This document shows positions 47,801 to 56,418 of a stretch of 64,000 nt of DNA, in pieces. Below the pieces are notes generated by a model. That model had not been told where the DNA came from. It saw nothing but the letters and a program-made list of their open reading frames with translations, and made no database searches. Every line of letters starts with the position of its first letter. Within the stretch, counting starts at the first letter, position 1. The position numbers were made by a program, and so were the translations under genes. The stretch comes from Bryobacterales bacterium (GTDB taxonomy: Bacteria; Acidobacteriota; Terriglobia; Bryobacterales; UBA6623), in assembly GCA_028819255.1 (NCBI GenBank), contig JAPPMB010000015.1, positions 1 to 64,000 of the forward strand. The letters run 5' to 3'.

Positions 47801-48231
47801 ATACCGGCAGGCCCTCGACGCCGACCGCCTCGGGCGCCTCACTCAACGCCGCGGGCTCCGGACAGTTCGCCGACTGCCTGGCCGCCCCGCGCAAGCTCGG
47901 CAACCCGGACGGGTGGTGGGACATCTCTACACTTGCCGACCCCCGAGTGGCGGGCGGAGCTCCGAGGTTCGGGACATGCGGAGCCAACGTTCTGCGCGGC
48001 CCCGGACTGATCAACGCCGATCTCGGGATCTTCCGGAAGTTCCAGGCGACGGAAAGGGTCAGCGTCCAGTTCCGCGGCGAGATCTTCAACCTCTCCAACA
48101 CGCCCCATTTCAGGAACCCCAACTCCAACGTCAACAGCAGCGGGTTCGGGATCGTGAACAACATGGCCAACACGGGCCGGGAAGGCAACGATCAGCGCGT
48201 GTTCCGCGCCGGCCTGCGGATTGCGTTCTGA
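44869..48231 (+). CDS. Oar-like TonB-dependent receptor, carboxypeptidase-regulatory domain
   Basis: 1120-residue outer-membrane protein. Signal peptide about 5-30 (ending PLSAQ); an N-terminal beta-sandwich (about 33-120: LVGNVTDSTGAVIPGASVTI, AGAYSFPTVATGLYRIEV) is typical of acidobacterial Oar proteins. The plug follows (LGRNYQMLLQTLPGF, SLESIEVVNVVTGSYDAEQG) with a C-terminal barrel ending FRAGLRIAF. The ATG at 44869 has GGAGGAG 7-8 nt upstream, the best ribosome-binding site in this half of the window. Such receptors are thought to bind large or glycan ligands; substrate unknown. The hairpin at 48243 follows. Confidence 0.93.
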   Translation: MQSRKFLTGGLAAFATVALIAGFVMQPLSAQILYGTLVGNVTDSTGAVIPGASVTITNEGTGATRAGEANAAGAYSFPTVATGLYRIEVRSDGFSTSTTTGVEVAVNDVTRVDVDLQIGEVTEIVEVSASAVRLQTDRAEVRAEVDKEDMQNVPVPLGRNYQMLLQTLPGFSPPANAHSVPANPTRAVRYTVNGTTDKSNNVRIDGASSYNPNLTHMSGINPSLESIEVVNVVTGSYDAEQGLAGGAAINLQIKSGTNDFHGSGFWYHNNQHMQAYPYFSDRSTAKPKFISNQEGGTIGGPIKKNRAFFFVSYEHTSEYSNATKFIKVPTVAMRAGDFSGSPLPIFDPISAPVGSEADRTAFPNNMIPGSRIARASRILADDPEWSIPDREGVGALGLNRNKLASKRYQFDRDQIDSKVNFNLSDKWTMFARLSFFYYKQWNPAAFGRLSGIHLHPTNFRTDNGFGPTYSGTISTTYVATPSLIFDAYFGTTLVDSNAFGANLDQRIGLDELGIPGTNGDGLPVEAGSFYGGMPRMRFDAGFGNLGYRATSPFIGHDYLYQIVANGNWTKGTHEVRFGTDTFLTHINQEVANFPGGDAPAGGFYFRDDVTGHPDTRVNDYNVIASFMLGMPRDAARNFLNGKNLQTRSSQYSVYIRDRWQVRPNLTLSYGTRWEYFPFPVRPNRGLERFDIDENIMLVCGLGSIPRNCGLPQSKTQFAPRVGIAWRATDTFVVRLGYGLTYDPFNLGRDLRGNLPTQFSDRVPNPNAFSPATTLDIGLPPIPPIPTDERLEMPLRANVATADENYKRGYIQSWNFTLEKQFGSWIGTASYVATRSTRQSSRIEANWGELGQGNRGRLLRQRYGRTAATLFWGTIGTPMYDSLQVRLTRRSRAGHSFNLAYTWAHGRGYTSESSTAQPRVKHPQYYWKNRGPLSNDIRHNLVISNSYALPFGKGKRFASSGAGALLLGGWQLNVLASLYTGRPSTPTASGASLNAAGSGQFADCLAAPRKLGNPDGWWDISTLADPRVAGGAPRFGTCGANVLRGPGLINADLGIFRKFQATERVSVQFRGEIFNLSNTPHFRNPNSNVNSSGFGIVNNMANTGREGNDQRVFRAGLRIAF

Positions 48232-48242
48232 TCTTGAATTCA

Positions 48243-48265
48243 GGGGCGGGCCGACGGTCCGCCCC
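48243..48265 (+). terminator. GC-rich hairpin after Oar-like receptor gene
   Basis: GGGGCGG (48243-48249) pairs with CCGCCCC (48259-48265), with an inner CCG/CGG pair leaving an almost closed loop. It lies 12 nt past the receptor stop. No T-run follows, so intrinsic strength is uncertain. Confidence 0.55.
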
Positions 48266-48409
48266 GTTGCGATCCCGCTCTTGCTCCCTTGGAGTCGGCG
48301 AGCGAACCCGATTGCCGTCCCTTGGTCGGCGGTCTCGGCCGCTGGAGAGTCTCCGGGCCGGCCGTCTCCCGACAGAGGGGGGCCGAAGTGTGGGCTTCTA
48401 CTGACACGG

Positions 48410-49615
48410 CTATGAGGGCAGGCTGACCGTCCTGCGCTCACGAATCGACTGATTCACCAGGTGGGCCGTTGCGGCTGACTCGACCCCGGAGCGAAGGTCC
48501 GCATTGGGGGTCCGGCGGGTTCGGACGCAGTCGAGCCAGTTTCGCACGTTGTCCATGGTGCCGGTGCCGTCGACCCGCTCTGCCCGCGAGGTGTCGTCGG
48601 AGCGGGCGAAGCGATGTACGGGCTCCGGAAGCGTGACGGACTCCAGCGGCTTCGTTCCCTCTTCGTAGACGGCATAGCCGGTGCGGTCGATCACCATCAT
48701 GGCCCTGTCCCCCCGGAATTCGATGCCGCAGCCGAGTAGGCCGAAGGTCATGTTGCCCTCGTACACGACCATCAGCTCCTCGGGATACGCAATGGTCGCG
48801 ACAACGGTGTCGGGCGCCTCGAGCCAGTCATGCACGTAGGTGGCGCCGGTGGCGCGCACACCGGCGGCGCGGCGGCAGTCAAGGAACCACTGGACGACAT
48901 CGATCCAGTGGGTCATGAGGTCCGTGACGCTGCCGCCGCCGAAGTCCCAGAAGAATCGCCAGAACCGGAATCTGGTTGCGTCAAACGGCTGGCTCCGCGC
49001 CGGGCCGAGCCACCCGTCCCAGTCAAGCTGCGCGGGATCGATCCGTGGCGCTGGAGCGGAACGCAGGGCCGAATAGTCCTGATTCCAGAAACAGCGCACG
49101 AAGGTGACTCTCCCCAGGATCCCGCGGTCGATGATTCGCTTGGCTTCCATGAAGTGATGCCAGCTTCGCTGCTGCGTCCCGGTGGCAATCACCCGCCCGG
49201 ATCTCTCGGCGGCCCGGATGAGGGCGCTGCCCTCTTCCAGGCGGTGAGTGACCGGCTTCTCGAGGTACACGTCCTTGCCTGCATCGATTGCCGCCAGCGT
49301 CACGGGGGCGTGCAGGTGGTCAGGCGTGGCGACGATCACCGCGTCGACGTCCTTGCAGTCCAGAACTCTGCGGTAGTCGGAAACGGACTCGGCCTCCTCC
49401 CCGAATGCCTCGGCGGCGAGACTGCGGTGGGGCCGATACACGTCGGCCACGCCGCGAATCTCGACTCCGCCGGCCGAGGCGGCATAGGCTCCGACGCCCC
49501 GTCCCCGCACTCCGCAGCCAATCACGCCCACGCCGATTCGGTCGTTTGCGCCAACGACAGACGGGGATGTCCCAACGAAAAGTCTGCGGTTGCGAGTGGG
49601 TTCCGGAACGGGCAT
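48410..49615 (-). CDS. Gfo/Idh/MocA family oxidoreductase
   Basis: 401-residue NAD(P)-dependent sugar-type dehydrogenase. The leader RNRRLFVGTSPSVVGA resembles a weak Tat signal, common in family members from these phyla. Rossmann motif VGVIGCGVRGRGVG is near residue 30, EKPVTH near 120, and the C-terminal half has the family's beta-sheet domain (GWLGPA, FGGGSVTDLMTHWIDVVQW). The usual dinucleotide-contacting LEKP and a DxxTHxxD-like histidine are present. Acts on an unknown sugar or polyol. Convergent with the receptor gene. Confidence 0.87.
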   Translation of the reverse strand: MPVPEPTRNRRLFVGTSPSVVGANDRIGVGVIGCGVRGRGVGAYAASAGGVEIRGVADVYRPHRSLAAEAFGEEAESVSDYRRVLDCKDVDAVIVATPDHLHAPVTLAAIDAGKDVYLEKPVTHRLEEGSALIRAAERSGRVIATGTQQRSWHHFMEAKRIIDRGILGRVTFVRCFWNQDYSALRSAPAPRIDPAQLDWDGWLGPARSQPFDATRFRFWRFFWDFGGGSVTDLMTHWIDVVQWFLDCRRAAGVRATGATYVHDWLEAPDTVVATIAYPEELMVVYEGNMTFGLLGCGIEFRGDRAMMVIDRTGYAVYEEGTKPLESVTLPEPVHRFARSDDTSRAERVDGTGTMDNVRNWLDCVRTRRTPNADLRSGVESAATAHLVNQSIRERRTVSLPS

Positions 49616-49978
49616 CTCGGGCGCGTGCGCCGGTGCGGCTGCCAGTGATTCTACAGTCGGCGGCGCGGCTCAGGCCTGTTCGCCCTGATGTACACCTGTC
49701 CGCCGGTTTTCCGAACCGGCCCCTTGGACTCCCGGATCCGAACGCTGGGCCTGGTCGTGGCGGATGCGCTGCCCGGGAGCATGGTCGATCCTGGATCGGC
49801 TGTCCTGTCGAGCCCCGACTGGCAAAGGATGGCCGCCCACGCCGGAGCTGCGGATCCAGTCAGGGCCTCTTGTCGTCGGACTGCGGTCCGATCAACGGCG
49901 CCGGAGGCCCAGAGCGGTGGCAGAGCGAAATCCCCTCGCCATCCGGGCTATGCTCTGTGGTTTGGAGGTGCCACAAGA
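49616..49978. other. Divergent intergenic region
   Basis: About 360 nt between the divergent oxidoreductase and SDR genes. The SDR frame is open upstream to 49688 but lacks protein-like content. No clear promoter consensus was seen; GGAGG at about 49963 serves the SDR start. Confidence 0.4.
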
Positions 49979-50737
49979 ATGAGTTCTGAAACCCGACGGA
50001 TTGCGGCTGTGACAGGCGCGGGGAGCGGCGTGGGGCGGCAAAGCACCCTGGCCCTGCTTGACGACGGCTACCGTGTCGCGCTCCTGGGCCGTCGCCGGGC
50101 GGCGCTGGAAGAGACCGTATCCCTGTCAGGGGCCGGCGACAGGTGCCTGGTCCTGCCGACCGATGTGACCAGCGAGACGGCCATCGGTGCTGCATTCGGC
50201 GAGCTCGTCGCGGCATTCGGTCGCCTGGACGTGCTGTTCAACAACGCGGGCGGAAATGTGCCCGCCACACGGATTGAGGACCTGACGCTCGAACAGTGGC
50301 AGGGCGTCGTCGATGTCAACCTCACGGGAGTCTTCCTCTGCACCAGAGAGGCGATTCGGATCATGAAGCGCCAGCGGCCGAAGGGCGGACGGATCATCAA
50401 CAACGGATCCGTGTCGGCGCAAATGCCCCGACCGTTCTCGGCCCCCTACACGTCTACGAAGCATGCGGTCACCGGCCTGACCAAGCAGGTCGCGCTGGAT
50501 GGCCGGGAATCGAACGTGGCATGCGGCCAGATCGATATCGGCAACGCCGCCACACCGATGACTGAGAGGATGGCGGAAGGTGTGCTTCAGGCCGACCTCA
50601 CCTTGGCGCCCGAGCCTCGGATCGACGCCGACCATGTGGCCCGAGCCGTCCTCTACATGGCCAATCTGCCCCTCAGCGCGAACGTGCTCACGATGACTGT
50701 GATGGCGACCAGGATGCCTCTCGTCGGACGCGGCTGA
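49979..50737 (+). CDS. Short-chain dehydrogenase/reductase (SDR)
   Basis: 252 residues from ATG 49979 with GGAGG about 11 nt upstream. Classical SDR motifs: cofactor loop TGAGSGVG (about 12-19), NNAGG (about 90), catalytic Ser in INNGSVSAQ (about 143) and YTSTK (Tyr about 157, Lys about 161). An [11 protein letters not shown] segment near the C-terminus is typical of the family. Reduces or oxidises an unknown carbonyl/alcohol. Co-directional with the following propeller gene. Confidence 0.9.
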   Translation: MSSETRRIAAVTGAGSGVGRQSTLALLDDGYRVALLGRRRAALEETVSLSGAGDRCLVLPTDVTSETAIGAAFGELVAAFGRLDVLFNNAGGNVPATRIEDLTLEQWQGVVDVNLTGVFLCTREAIRIMKRQRPKGGRIINNGSVSAQMPRPFSAPYTSTKHAVTGLTKQVALDGRESNVACGQIDIGNAATPMTERMAEGVLQADLTLAPEPRIDADHVARAVLYMANLPLSANVLTMTVMATRMPLVGRG

Positions 50738-50821
50738 AACGCTCCCGCGTTCAGATTGCTCCGGACCGGCATCCTCTCCTGTCGACTCCCACGGTGTGAC
50801 GCTCGCAGCGGCGAAGATCGC

Positions 50822-52303
50822 TTGCTGTGCGAGAATCGCTGCTTGAGACAGGCCGGCCTCGCAGTTCTTGTGGCAACGTGCTGCCTGGCAGCAGCCACTT
50901 CCTTCGAAGATCCAAATCCTCCCTCTCCAGCCAGGCTGGACGCGCGACCTCCCGTCAGCCTCCGCCCGCATCCCGATGTCACGTTCCACGGTGCGCCGGC
51001 GCCGCTCCCGCAAGGAGCCGTGACCGAGGACTGGCCGGCATTCCTCGGCGCGCACGGAATGCCCGTCTCAAACGAGACCCTCTTGCTGAAGGAGTTCGGC
51101 GAGTCCGGGCCAGCGCTCGTCTGGGAGCTCGCCAAGGGAACCGGCTACAGTTCGCCGTCCATCCGGGGGGACTACCTCGTCTACCTCCACCGTTCCGGCT
51201 CGGAGGTCGTGGTGGAGTGCATGCATCCCGAGACCGGCGAGCAGTACTGGGACTTTAGATACCGGACGGATTTCGAGGATCGCTACGGGTACAACAACGG
51301 CCCTCGGTCGAGTCCCGTCATCGACGGAGACTACGTCTTCGTGTACGGCCCGCAGGGCCGGCTCCACTGTCTGCTGCTGAATACCGGCCAGGTCGTGTGG
51401 AGGCGCGACATCGCCGCAGAATTCAAGGTGCCTCAGGACTTCTTCGGCACGGCGACGACGCCGCTGGTGGACGGCGACAACCTGATCCTGAACATCGGCG
51501 CGCCCGGGGGGCCCGAAGTGGCGGCGTTCGACAAGTGCACCGGGCGGATGCTCTGGGGCGTAGGGGACCAGTGGGGAGCGAGCTATGCGACGCCTGTCCT
51601 CGCGACGGTCCGGAACAGTGCCCGGCTGTTTGTTCTGGGAGGAGGGGAAAGCAGGCCCCCGACCGGTGGCCTGCTCTCCATCGATCCGCGCCGCGGCAGC
51701 CTTGTCTTCCGGTTTCCCTGGCGAAGCCGCAGCTATGAGTCGGTCAATGCGTCATGTCCCGTCGTCGTTGGCAACACGGTGCTCGTCTCAGCGACCTATC
51801 GCACCGGGGCGGCGCTGGTCGAGGTCCAGCCCGATGGCGGCTACGAGAAGCGCTGGGAGAACCCGGACTTCGACCTGCACTGGACGACTGCCGTCTACGA
51901 GGACGGCCACTACTACGCGTTCTCGGGGCGCAATGAGCCTGACGCAAAGCTGACGTGCGTTCGAGCCAGTGACGGCGCGACCGTCTGGAGCGAGGTTCTC
52001 GAGTGGCAGGAGACGGTGCGTCTGCGAGACGGGACCCGCACGGTCTACGGAACCCCGTACCGGGGCAACCTGCTCAAGATGGACGGGAGATACCTCGCCC
52101 TGGGGGAGCACGGCCACTTGCTCTGGCTTGACCTCAAGCCGTCCGGCCCCGAAATTCTTGACCGAACCAGACTCTTTCTCGCAAGGGAAACCTGGAGTCC
52201 CCCGGTGGTGAGCAGGGGACTGCTGTACGTCAGCCAGAACTCGAGATCCATTGATCCGCCGGCGGGCCCCCGCCTGCTTTGCTTCGATCTTCGCGCACGT
52301 TGA
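50822..52303 (+). CDS. PQQ/BamB-type beta-propeller protein, exported
   Basis: 493 residues from TTG 50822, which gives a leader (LRQAGLAVLVATCCLAAATS) of normal length. The frame is open to TTG 50756. Blade motifs: DYLVYLHRSGSEVVVECMHPETGEQYWD, GRLHCLLLNTGQVVWRRD, VAAFDKCTGRMLWGVGDQWGASYATPVL, AKLTCVRASDGATVWSE. No heme motif or catalytic Cys pair. Third propeller protein in the window; whether it binds PQQ is unknown. Two adjacent Cys in the leader h-region do not form a good lipobox. Confidence 0.78.
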   Translation: MLCENRCLRQAGLAVLVATCCLAAATSFEDPNPPSPARLDARPPVSLRPHPDVTFHGAPAPLPQGAVTEDWPAFLGAHGMPVSNETLLLKEFGESGPALVWELAKGTGYSSPSIRGDYLVYLHRSGSEVVVECMHPETGEQYWDFRYRTDFEDRYGYNNGPRSSPVIDGDYVFVYGPQGRLHCLLLNTGQVVWRRDIAAEFKVPQDFFGTATTPLVDGDNLILNIGAPGGPEVAAFDKCTGRMLWGVGDQWGASYATPVLATVRNSARLFVLGGGESRPPTGGLLSIDPRRGSLVFRFPWRSRSYESVNASCPVVVGNTVLVSATYRTGAALVEVQPDGGYEKRWENPDFDLHWTTAVYEDGHYYAFSGRNEPDAKLTCVRASDGATVWSEVLEWQETVRLRDGTRTVYGTPYRGNLLKMDGRYLALGEHGHLLWLDLKPSGPEILDRTRLFLARETWSPPVVSRGLLYVSQNSRSIDPPAGPRLLCFDLRAR

Positions 52304-52545
52304 CGGCAGCCGCAGTCCTGGGAGTCGGGATCCACCGATCAATTGCGCCGGGAGCCCGGAGCCGGCCCTCCGGACGGGTTTCCTGAACCTGAGAACCGAA
52401 CTCTCATGGAGTGATTATTGGATTGAGACACTTGTCCAAACGCCGCGGGAGACCAATGAGGGACAGACAATGCGGGACTTGGGTTTTGTCGGCGTTGGCC
52501 GCGGCAGCCGATTGAGTGACATTCCGGTCCGCAAGAAACATGCCG
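52304..52545. other. Spacer between propeller gene and IS1634-like remnant
   Basis: About 240 nt with no recognisable gene. Frames here are weak, and composition shifts towards the mobile remnant that follows. Confidence 0.35.
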
Positions 52546-53110
52546 CTACCTCCGGGGGGGCCCAGATTCCGCCGCCAGCGTTTCCGGTGGAGGTGCCGGG
52601 GGCGGCTTGATTCCCAGCAAGCGTAACACCCGCTCCCGCCACGGGCTCAGCGTGCTCACCACCAACTCCCGGTGCTCTGCCGACGCATCCGTCCGCGGTT
52701 CGGCCACTATCACCCCCTCCAAGCTCTCCAGCAGGTCCTCGAAACTGTTCGGCGGATGATCCCCCTCGAACGTCCTCCGCGACGTGTCCTTGCGGTTGCC
52801 TGCCTGCCACCGCCCCGCCGGCCCCACCGGCCCTGCTGCCCCTGTCTGCTTCATCTCTCCCACGAAATAGGAAGGGCGCCAGCCGTTCCCGCATGTGCCA
52901 CTTCACGTAATGCGCGGAAATGCAGATCGGCAGGGGTGCCCGCACCCGCCCTCCCGGACGCCGACGGACCACGTCCCGCTCGTAGCCCCCGTCGGCATAG
53001 CCGGCTACCAGCTTGTGCGTGTCGGTCTCGGTCAGGTCGAGCAGCAGGAAGCGCTTGCGCCGCCGCTCGGCGGCCGGCAGCGGGAGTGAACAATAGAAGC
53101 GATCGGCGGG
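52546..53110 (-). pseudogene. IS1634-like transposase C-terminal remnant, frameshifted
   Basis: On the minus strand two frames hold recognisable pieces of an IS1634-family transposase tail: ISAHYVKWHMRERLAPFLF (frame 1, about 52860-52930) and TFEGDHPPNSFEDLLESLEGVIV followed by LSPWRERVLRLLGIKPP (frame 2, 52546-52863). A frameshift near 52860 separates them. Upstream (about 52935-53110), a third part resembles the preceding core (FLLLDLTETDTHKLVAGYA) but is shifted. The N-terminal half and terminal inverted repeats are missing, and the copy ends against the reductase gene. Not active. Confidence 0.72.
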
Positions 53111-53118
53111 CGCCGCGA

Positions 53119-53661
53119 CTACAGGGTTGCATTTCGGGTCGAGGCATGATTCACCTCGTACACGAGAGTGACCGTCCCTGTTTTCGGATAGACCTTTTGC
53201 TCCCTGAGGGTCAGCGTGATTCTCGGCGCAGGCTTGGCGACAAGTGGCACGCCTTGGCCCAGAATCACCGGCACGACCGCGACCTCAACCGTGTCGACAA
53301 GCCCCTCCTCCGCCAGGCTGCGGAAGAGGGAGCCTCCCCCGAACAGCCAAATGTCCTTTCCGGGTTCAGCGCGGAGCGATCGGACAGTTTCTTTCCAGTC
53401 CTCGCCGACCACCGTGACATTCCCGAATTCCTCCTGAGCCAGTGTGCGCGAGAACACGTACGTTCGGACACCCGGGGATGAAGGCAGGCCCTCACCTTCG
53501 GTGACCTCGAACGTTCGCCGCCCGAGCAGGTAGGTGTCGAATTGCTCCGACAGTGCTTTGAAATCAAATTGAGGATCCATGACGATCCAGTCGAATTCGT
53601 CGTCCGGCCCTGCAATATATCCATCAAGGCTCATCGCGCAGTTGTAGCGGATTTTTCTCAT
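53119..53661 (-). CDS. RibD/DHFR-fold reductase family protein
   Basis: 180 residues. Landmarks: MSLDGYIAGPDDEFDW near the start, LLGRRTFEV, RTYVFSRTL, DIWLFGGGSLFRSLAEEGLVDTVEVAVVPVILGQGVPL. These are typical of stand-alone dihydrofolate-reductase-like (RibD C-terminal domain) proteins, often horizontally exchanged and of unclear substrate. The codons are more AT-ending than those of the neighbours. It is bounded by an IS1634-like remnant 9 nt past its stop and by a lower-GC stretch upstream, so recent acquisition is likely. Confidence 0.88.
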   Translation of the reverse strand: MRKIRYNCAMSLDGYIAGPDDEFDWIVMDPQFDFKALSEQFDTYLLGRRTFEVTEGEGLPSSPGVRTYVFSRTLAQEEFGNVTVVGEDWKETVRSLRAEPGKDIWLFGGGSLFRSLAEEGLVDTVEVAVVPVILGQGVPLVAKPAPRITLTLREQKVYPKTGTVTLVYEVNHASTRNATL

Positions 53662-54066
53662 CGGCCATCTCTCTGACGCGGCGTTGCCCGCTCGATCAGA
53701 CAGGGTGCCAGCCTGTCTTCAGCCCGAGACTCCATCTTCGCGTTCTCTGTGTGCATTGTATGACCTGATAGAACTCTGCGGTATATGCGAATCGACTAAT
53801 GCGACTAGAGCATGAACTTAGCGCTGCGTTAAGGCGACATATCGTAACTCATGGCTGGGATTGCCGGGTCTGGAGGCAAGAATCAAGTCAAATGCAGCCT
53901 ACTGTTGACCTTGGCACTCGATCGAACCAACTGCAATCGAGGGAGTATTGCAGGGCTCTGCTGGCCGGTCAGTTGACAACCATCAATAAACTAGTCGCCG
54001 GAAGGTGGATGGGAAACAATGGTTCGCGTGGACATCACTAGCGGAGCGGCAGGAGCCCCGTCGGCG
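53662..54066. other. Lower-GC stretch, no confident gene
   Basis: About 400 nt upstream of the reductase gene are clearly richer in A+T than the rest of the window. An 80-residue frame from ATG 53799 to 54041 on the plus strand has no recognisable motif and no clear ribosome-binding site. Together with the neighbouring reductase and transposase remnant it looks like part of an acquired segment. Confidence 0.5.
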
Positions 54067-56391
54067 TCAGGGGCCGTCCGGCAGCACTTCGAAGAGCACA
54101 GCCGCACGGTCCATGAACACCCGTCGCAGCGCCCAGTTGGAAGGGTTGGTGGCGATGATTCTGGACTGGTCAATGAATGGCTTCCGGGAATCCAGACTCA
54201 GAACCACATAGGCGATCCGATGCTCTCTGAGCATTGCCACTGCATCCCGCCGGGTCTCCAAGGAGTCAACGGGGCTGCGAAGCACATCCACCGCATCGGG
54301 CCTCAGGTCTACCCACTCCGAATCCGATTCCAGAGCGGACAGGGCGATGCCGGAGTGAGCGCGACCGGACGCACGGGGAAACGCCAGCTCCACGCCCGTC
54401 AGCGCGACATTGCTGGCGAACCGAGCTTCGATCGACATGCCGGGGAACGGAGGCTCCCGCGAGTTCCATAGCGGAAGCGCCCTGCCGTCAACGAGGCGCC
54501 GTGCGTGCCAAGGGTGGGGGAACGCGGAAATCTTCAGCCGGCCCGGCGGTTTGATCACGCTTCCGTCTCGCAGCAGCCGCATTTCGGACACGGTCCAGGC
54601 TCTTGCACCATTTGGCCGCATCTGCCGGATCCTGACGCCCTGCATTGGCCGCTGCGGCCACACGGCCCTCCACACGCGGTCGGGATGCCTCGCAGTGTCG
54701 ACGGAGGCCAGGAGGGCGTCGCCGAGATCCTGGTTCTCGAGTCCTTGGTAGTAAACCAGCAGTTCCGCTTGGAAGTACGCCTCGGGCAGATTGAAGAAGC
54801 TCAAGACTCGGGTGTTGCTGTCGGCGATCTGGTCCAGCCGGTCGGCCAGCAGGAAGAACTCCACATTGCGGGCTAGGTGCCACTTCTGCGGTTCCAGTCG
54901 GAGGGCCGCTCGCCAGGGGAAACCCTCGACGGTCCATAGGTCCGCGTAGTACCACAATCCCCGCAGCGCCGGCCAGGAGGTGAGGCACTGCGCTGCCAAC
55001 ACAAGAGCGGCGGCGGGGAGCCGAACCCTCTTCGGGAGAGACTGGACGATCAGGCCCAGCGCGAACGCGCCGAAGATCACGCTGGGAATGAGAAACCTGG
55101 CGCCCGCATTCAAGAGCCAGGGCAGGGCGCACACAGCTGCCGCCGCAAGCAAGGCGCGGCCCAGGGGACGCCGCAGTGTCAGCAGGGCGGCAGGGAGGAG
55201 AATTAGCATCCATCCGACAGACCCTGCATAGCGCTCTCCGAAGACGAGTTCAAACGGTGCTCCCATGAACTGCTCGACGCGATCGAAGGGACCGTACTGA
55301 TACGACTGCATCGCGAACCGGTACGCCGATTCCCATTCGACGCTGACGTAGGGGTTGCGGAACACGTTGTTGAAGAATGGTGCGAGCGGGTTTCCGGTGT
55401 AGACGGCGCTCTTTACGAGCCACGGCAGTCCTACGGCTGCGGCCGCCCCGCCCGCAACCGCAAGGCATTTGAGCGCAGGCCGCCAGTCCCTCTCTCTGAG
55501 CAGCACCGCGACCGCTGCCGCGAACCCGCCGGCGACCGAGACCACACCCGTGTACTTGATCGCGAACGCGTAGCCGATGACCAGACCCATTAGCGCGAGC
55601 CATTCGAGTCTCGGGTCGCGCCACCAGAGCACGAGAACGTAGAACACCATCCAGAGCGAGAATGCAAGGGCACAGTCGTTGTAGGCCGAGGTCGCGGCTG
55701 GAATCACCACCGGGCACGTGAAGTAGACCACCGAAGCGAAGACTCCGGCAAGATCGCATCGAACTCTCCGAGCGAGGCAGAGAATCGCGCCGACGGTTGC
55801 GACCAGGAACGAAAAATGGACGATCTTGGCCGCCGACTCGCGACCTATCGCGTAGGCGAAGAGGTACAGCATCTCGGCGCCTTGGGATATCTGTGCGTAG
55901 ACATTCGTGGTCAGCGGGACGAAGCCGCTCGCACGGTAGTACCGCTGCACGAGGCCAAGGTGGTATCCCATCGCATCGGATCGCGTCTCCGGCGCCAGTG
56001 TGTGCACGATGTAGAGCACGCCGTAGATGGACGCGGGCAGAATGACGGCCAGCAGGAGCGGCCAGTCCGGAGACCGCCGTTGGCCCTGCTTCGGCGGCCA
56101 GGTCCAGCGCCCCCACCGAAGCCAGCACGCGGTCGCGGCCGCCCCAAGCAGCACCACCGATGCGTCGGTGACCCATCCGGCGGCGCACAGCGCGAACATG
56201 GCGCTGCTGAGGAGAGCGGACCCGATCGCGTAGGACAGGATCCAGCCCTCCGCCTCGGTCATCATGCCCCTCAATGGGCGCAGGCGCGCCAGAGCGGTGC
56301 GGCCGATGAGCGACGCCGTGAGCACCGTGAAGGCGCCTCCTGCAAGGACCCCGAGCAGGTCGTCGAGAGCTTCGGTGACGGATGCTTCCAT
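54067..56391 (-). CDS. Multi-pass membrane glycosyltransferase-like protein (GT39/ArnT-like topology)
   Basis: 774 residues with about 11-13 hydrophobic helices over the first two thirds (for example WPLLLAVILPASIYGVLYIVHTL, LAGVFASVVYFTCPVVIPA, PLVALLTLRRPLGRAL-like stretches) and a soluble C-terminal part (about 520-774). The loop after TM3 carries Asp residues in ETRSDAMGYHLGLVQRYY, as expected for polyprenyl-phosphate-dependent glycosyltransferases of GT39/GT-C fold. It is likely to transfer a sugar in the periplasm. The GT2 gene upstream ends 27 nt before its start, so donor synthesis and transfer could be linked. Family assignment is by topology and context, not a clear motif. Confidence 0.72.
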   Translation of the reverse strand: MEASVTEALDDLLGVLAGGAFTVLTASLIGRTALARLRPLRGMMTEAEGWILSYAIGSALLSSAMFALCAAGWVTDASVVLLGAAATACWLRWGRWTWPPKQGQRRSPDWPLLLAVILPASIYGVLYIVHTLAPETRSDAMGYHLGLVQRYYRASGFVPLTTNVYAQISQGAEMLYLFAYAIGRESAAKIVHFSFLVATVGAILCLARRVRCDLAGVFASVVYFTCPVVIPAATSAYNDCALAFSLWMVFYVLVLWWRDPRLEWLALMGLVIGYAFAIKYTGVVSVAGGFAAAVAVLLRERDWRPALKCLAVAGGAAAAVGLPWLVKSAVYTGNPLAPFFNNVFRNPYVSVEWESAYRFAMQSYQYGPFDRVEQFMGAPFELVFGERYAGSVGWMLILLPAALLTLRRPLGRALLAAAAVCALPWLLNAGARFLIPSVIFGAFALGLIVQSLPKRVRLPAAALVLAAQCLTSWPALRGLWYYADLWTVEGFPWRAALRLEPQKWHLARNVEFFLLADRLDQIADSNTRVLSFFNLPEAYFQAELLVYYQGLENQDLGDALLASVDTARHPDRVWRAVWPQRPMQGVRIRQMRPNGARAWTVSEMRLLRDGSVIKPPGRLKISAFPHPWHARRLVDGRALPLWNSREPPFPGMSIEARFASNVALTGVELAFPRASGRAHSGIALSALESDSEWVDLRPDAVDVLRSPVDSLETRRDAVAMLREHRIAYVVLSLDSRKPFIDQSRIIATNPSNWALRRVFMDRAAVLFEVLPDGP

Positions 56392-56418
56392 TTCAGAGTG
56401 GACCGGTCACAGCGCGGC

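Noticed and set aside
53799-54041. 80-residue plus-strand ORF as a gene
   Set aside because: No motif, no ribosome-binding site, and it lies in the lower-GC spacer; kept only as a remark.
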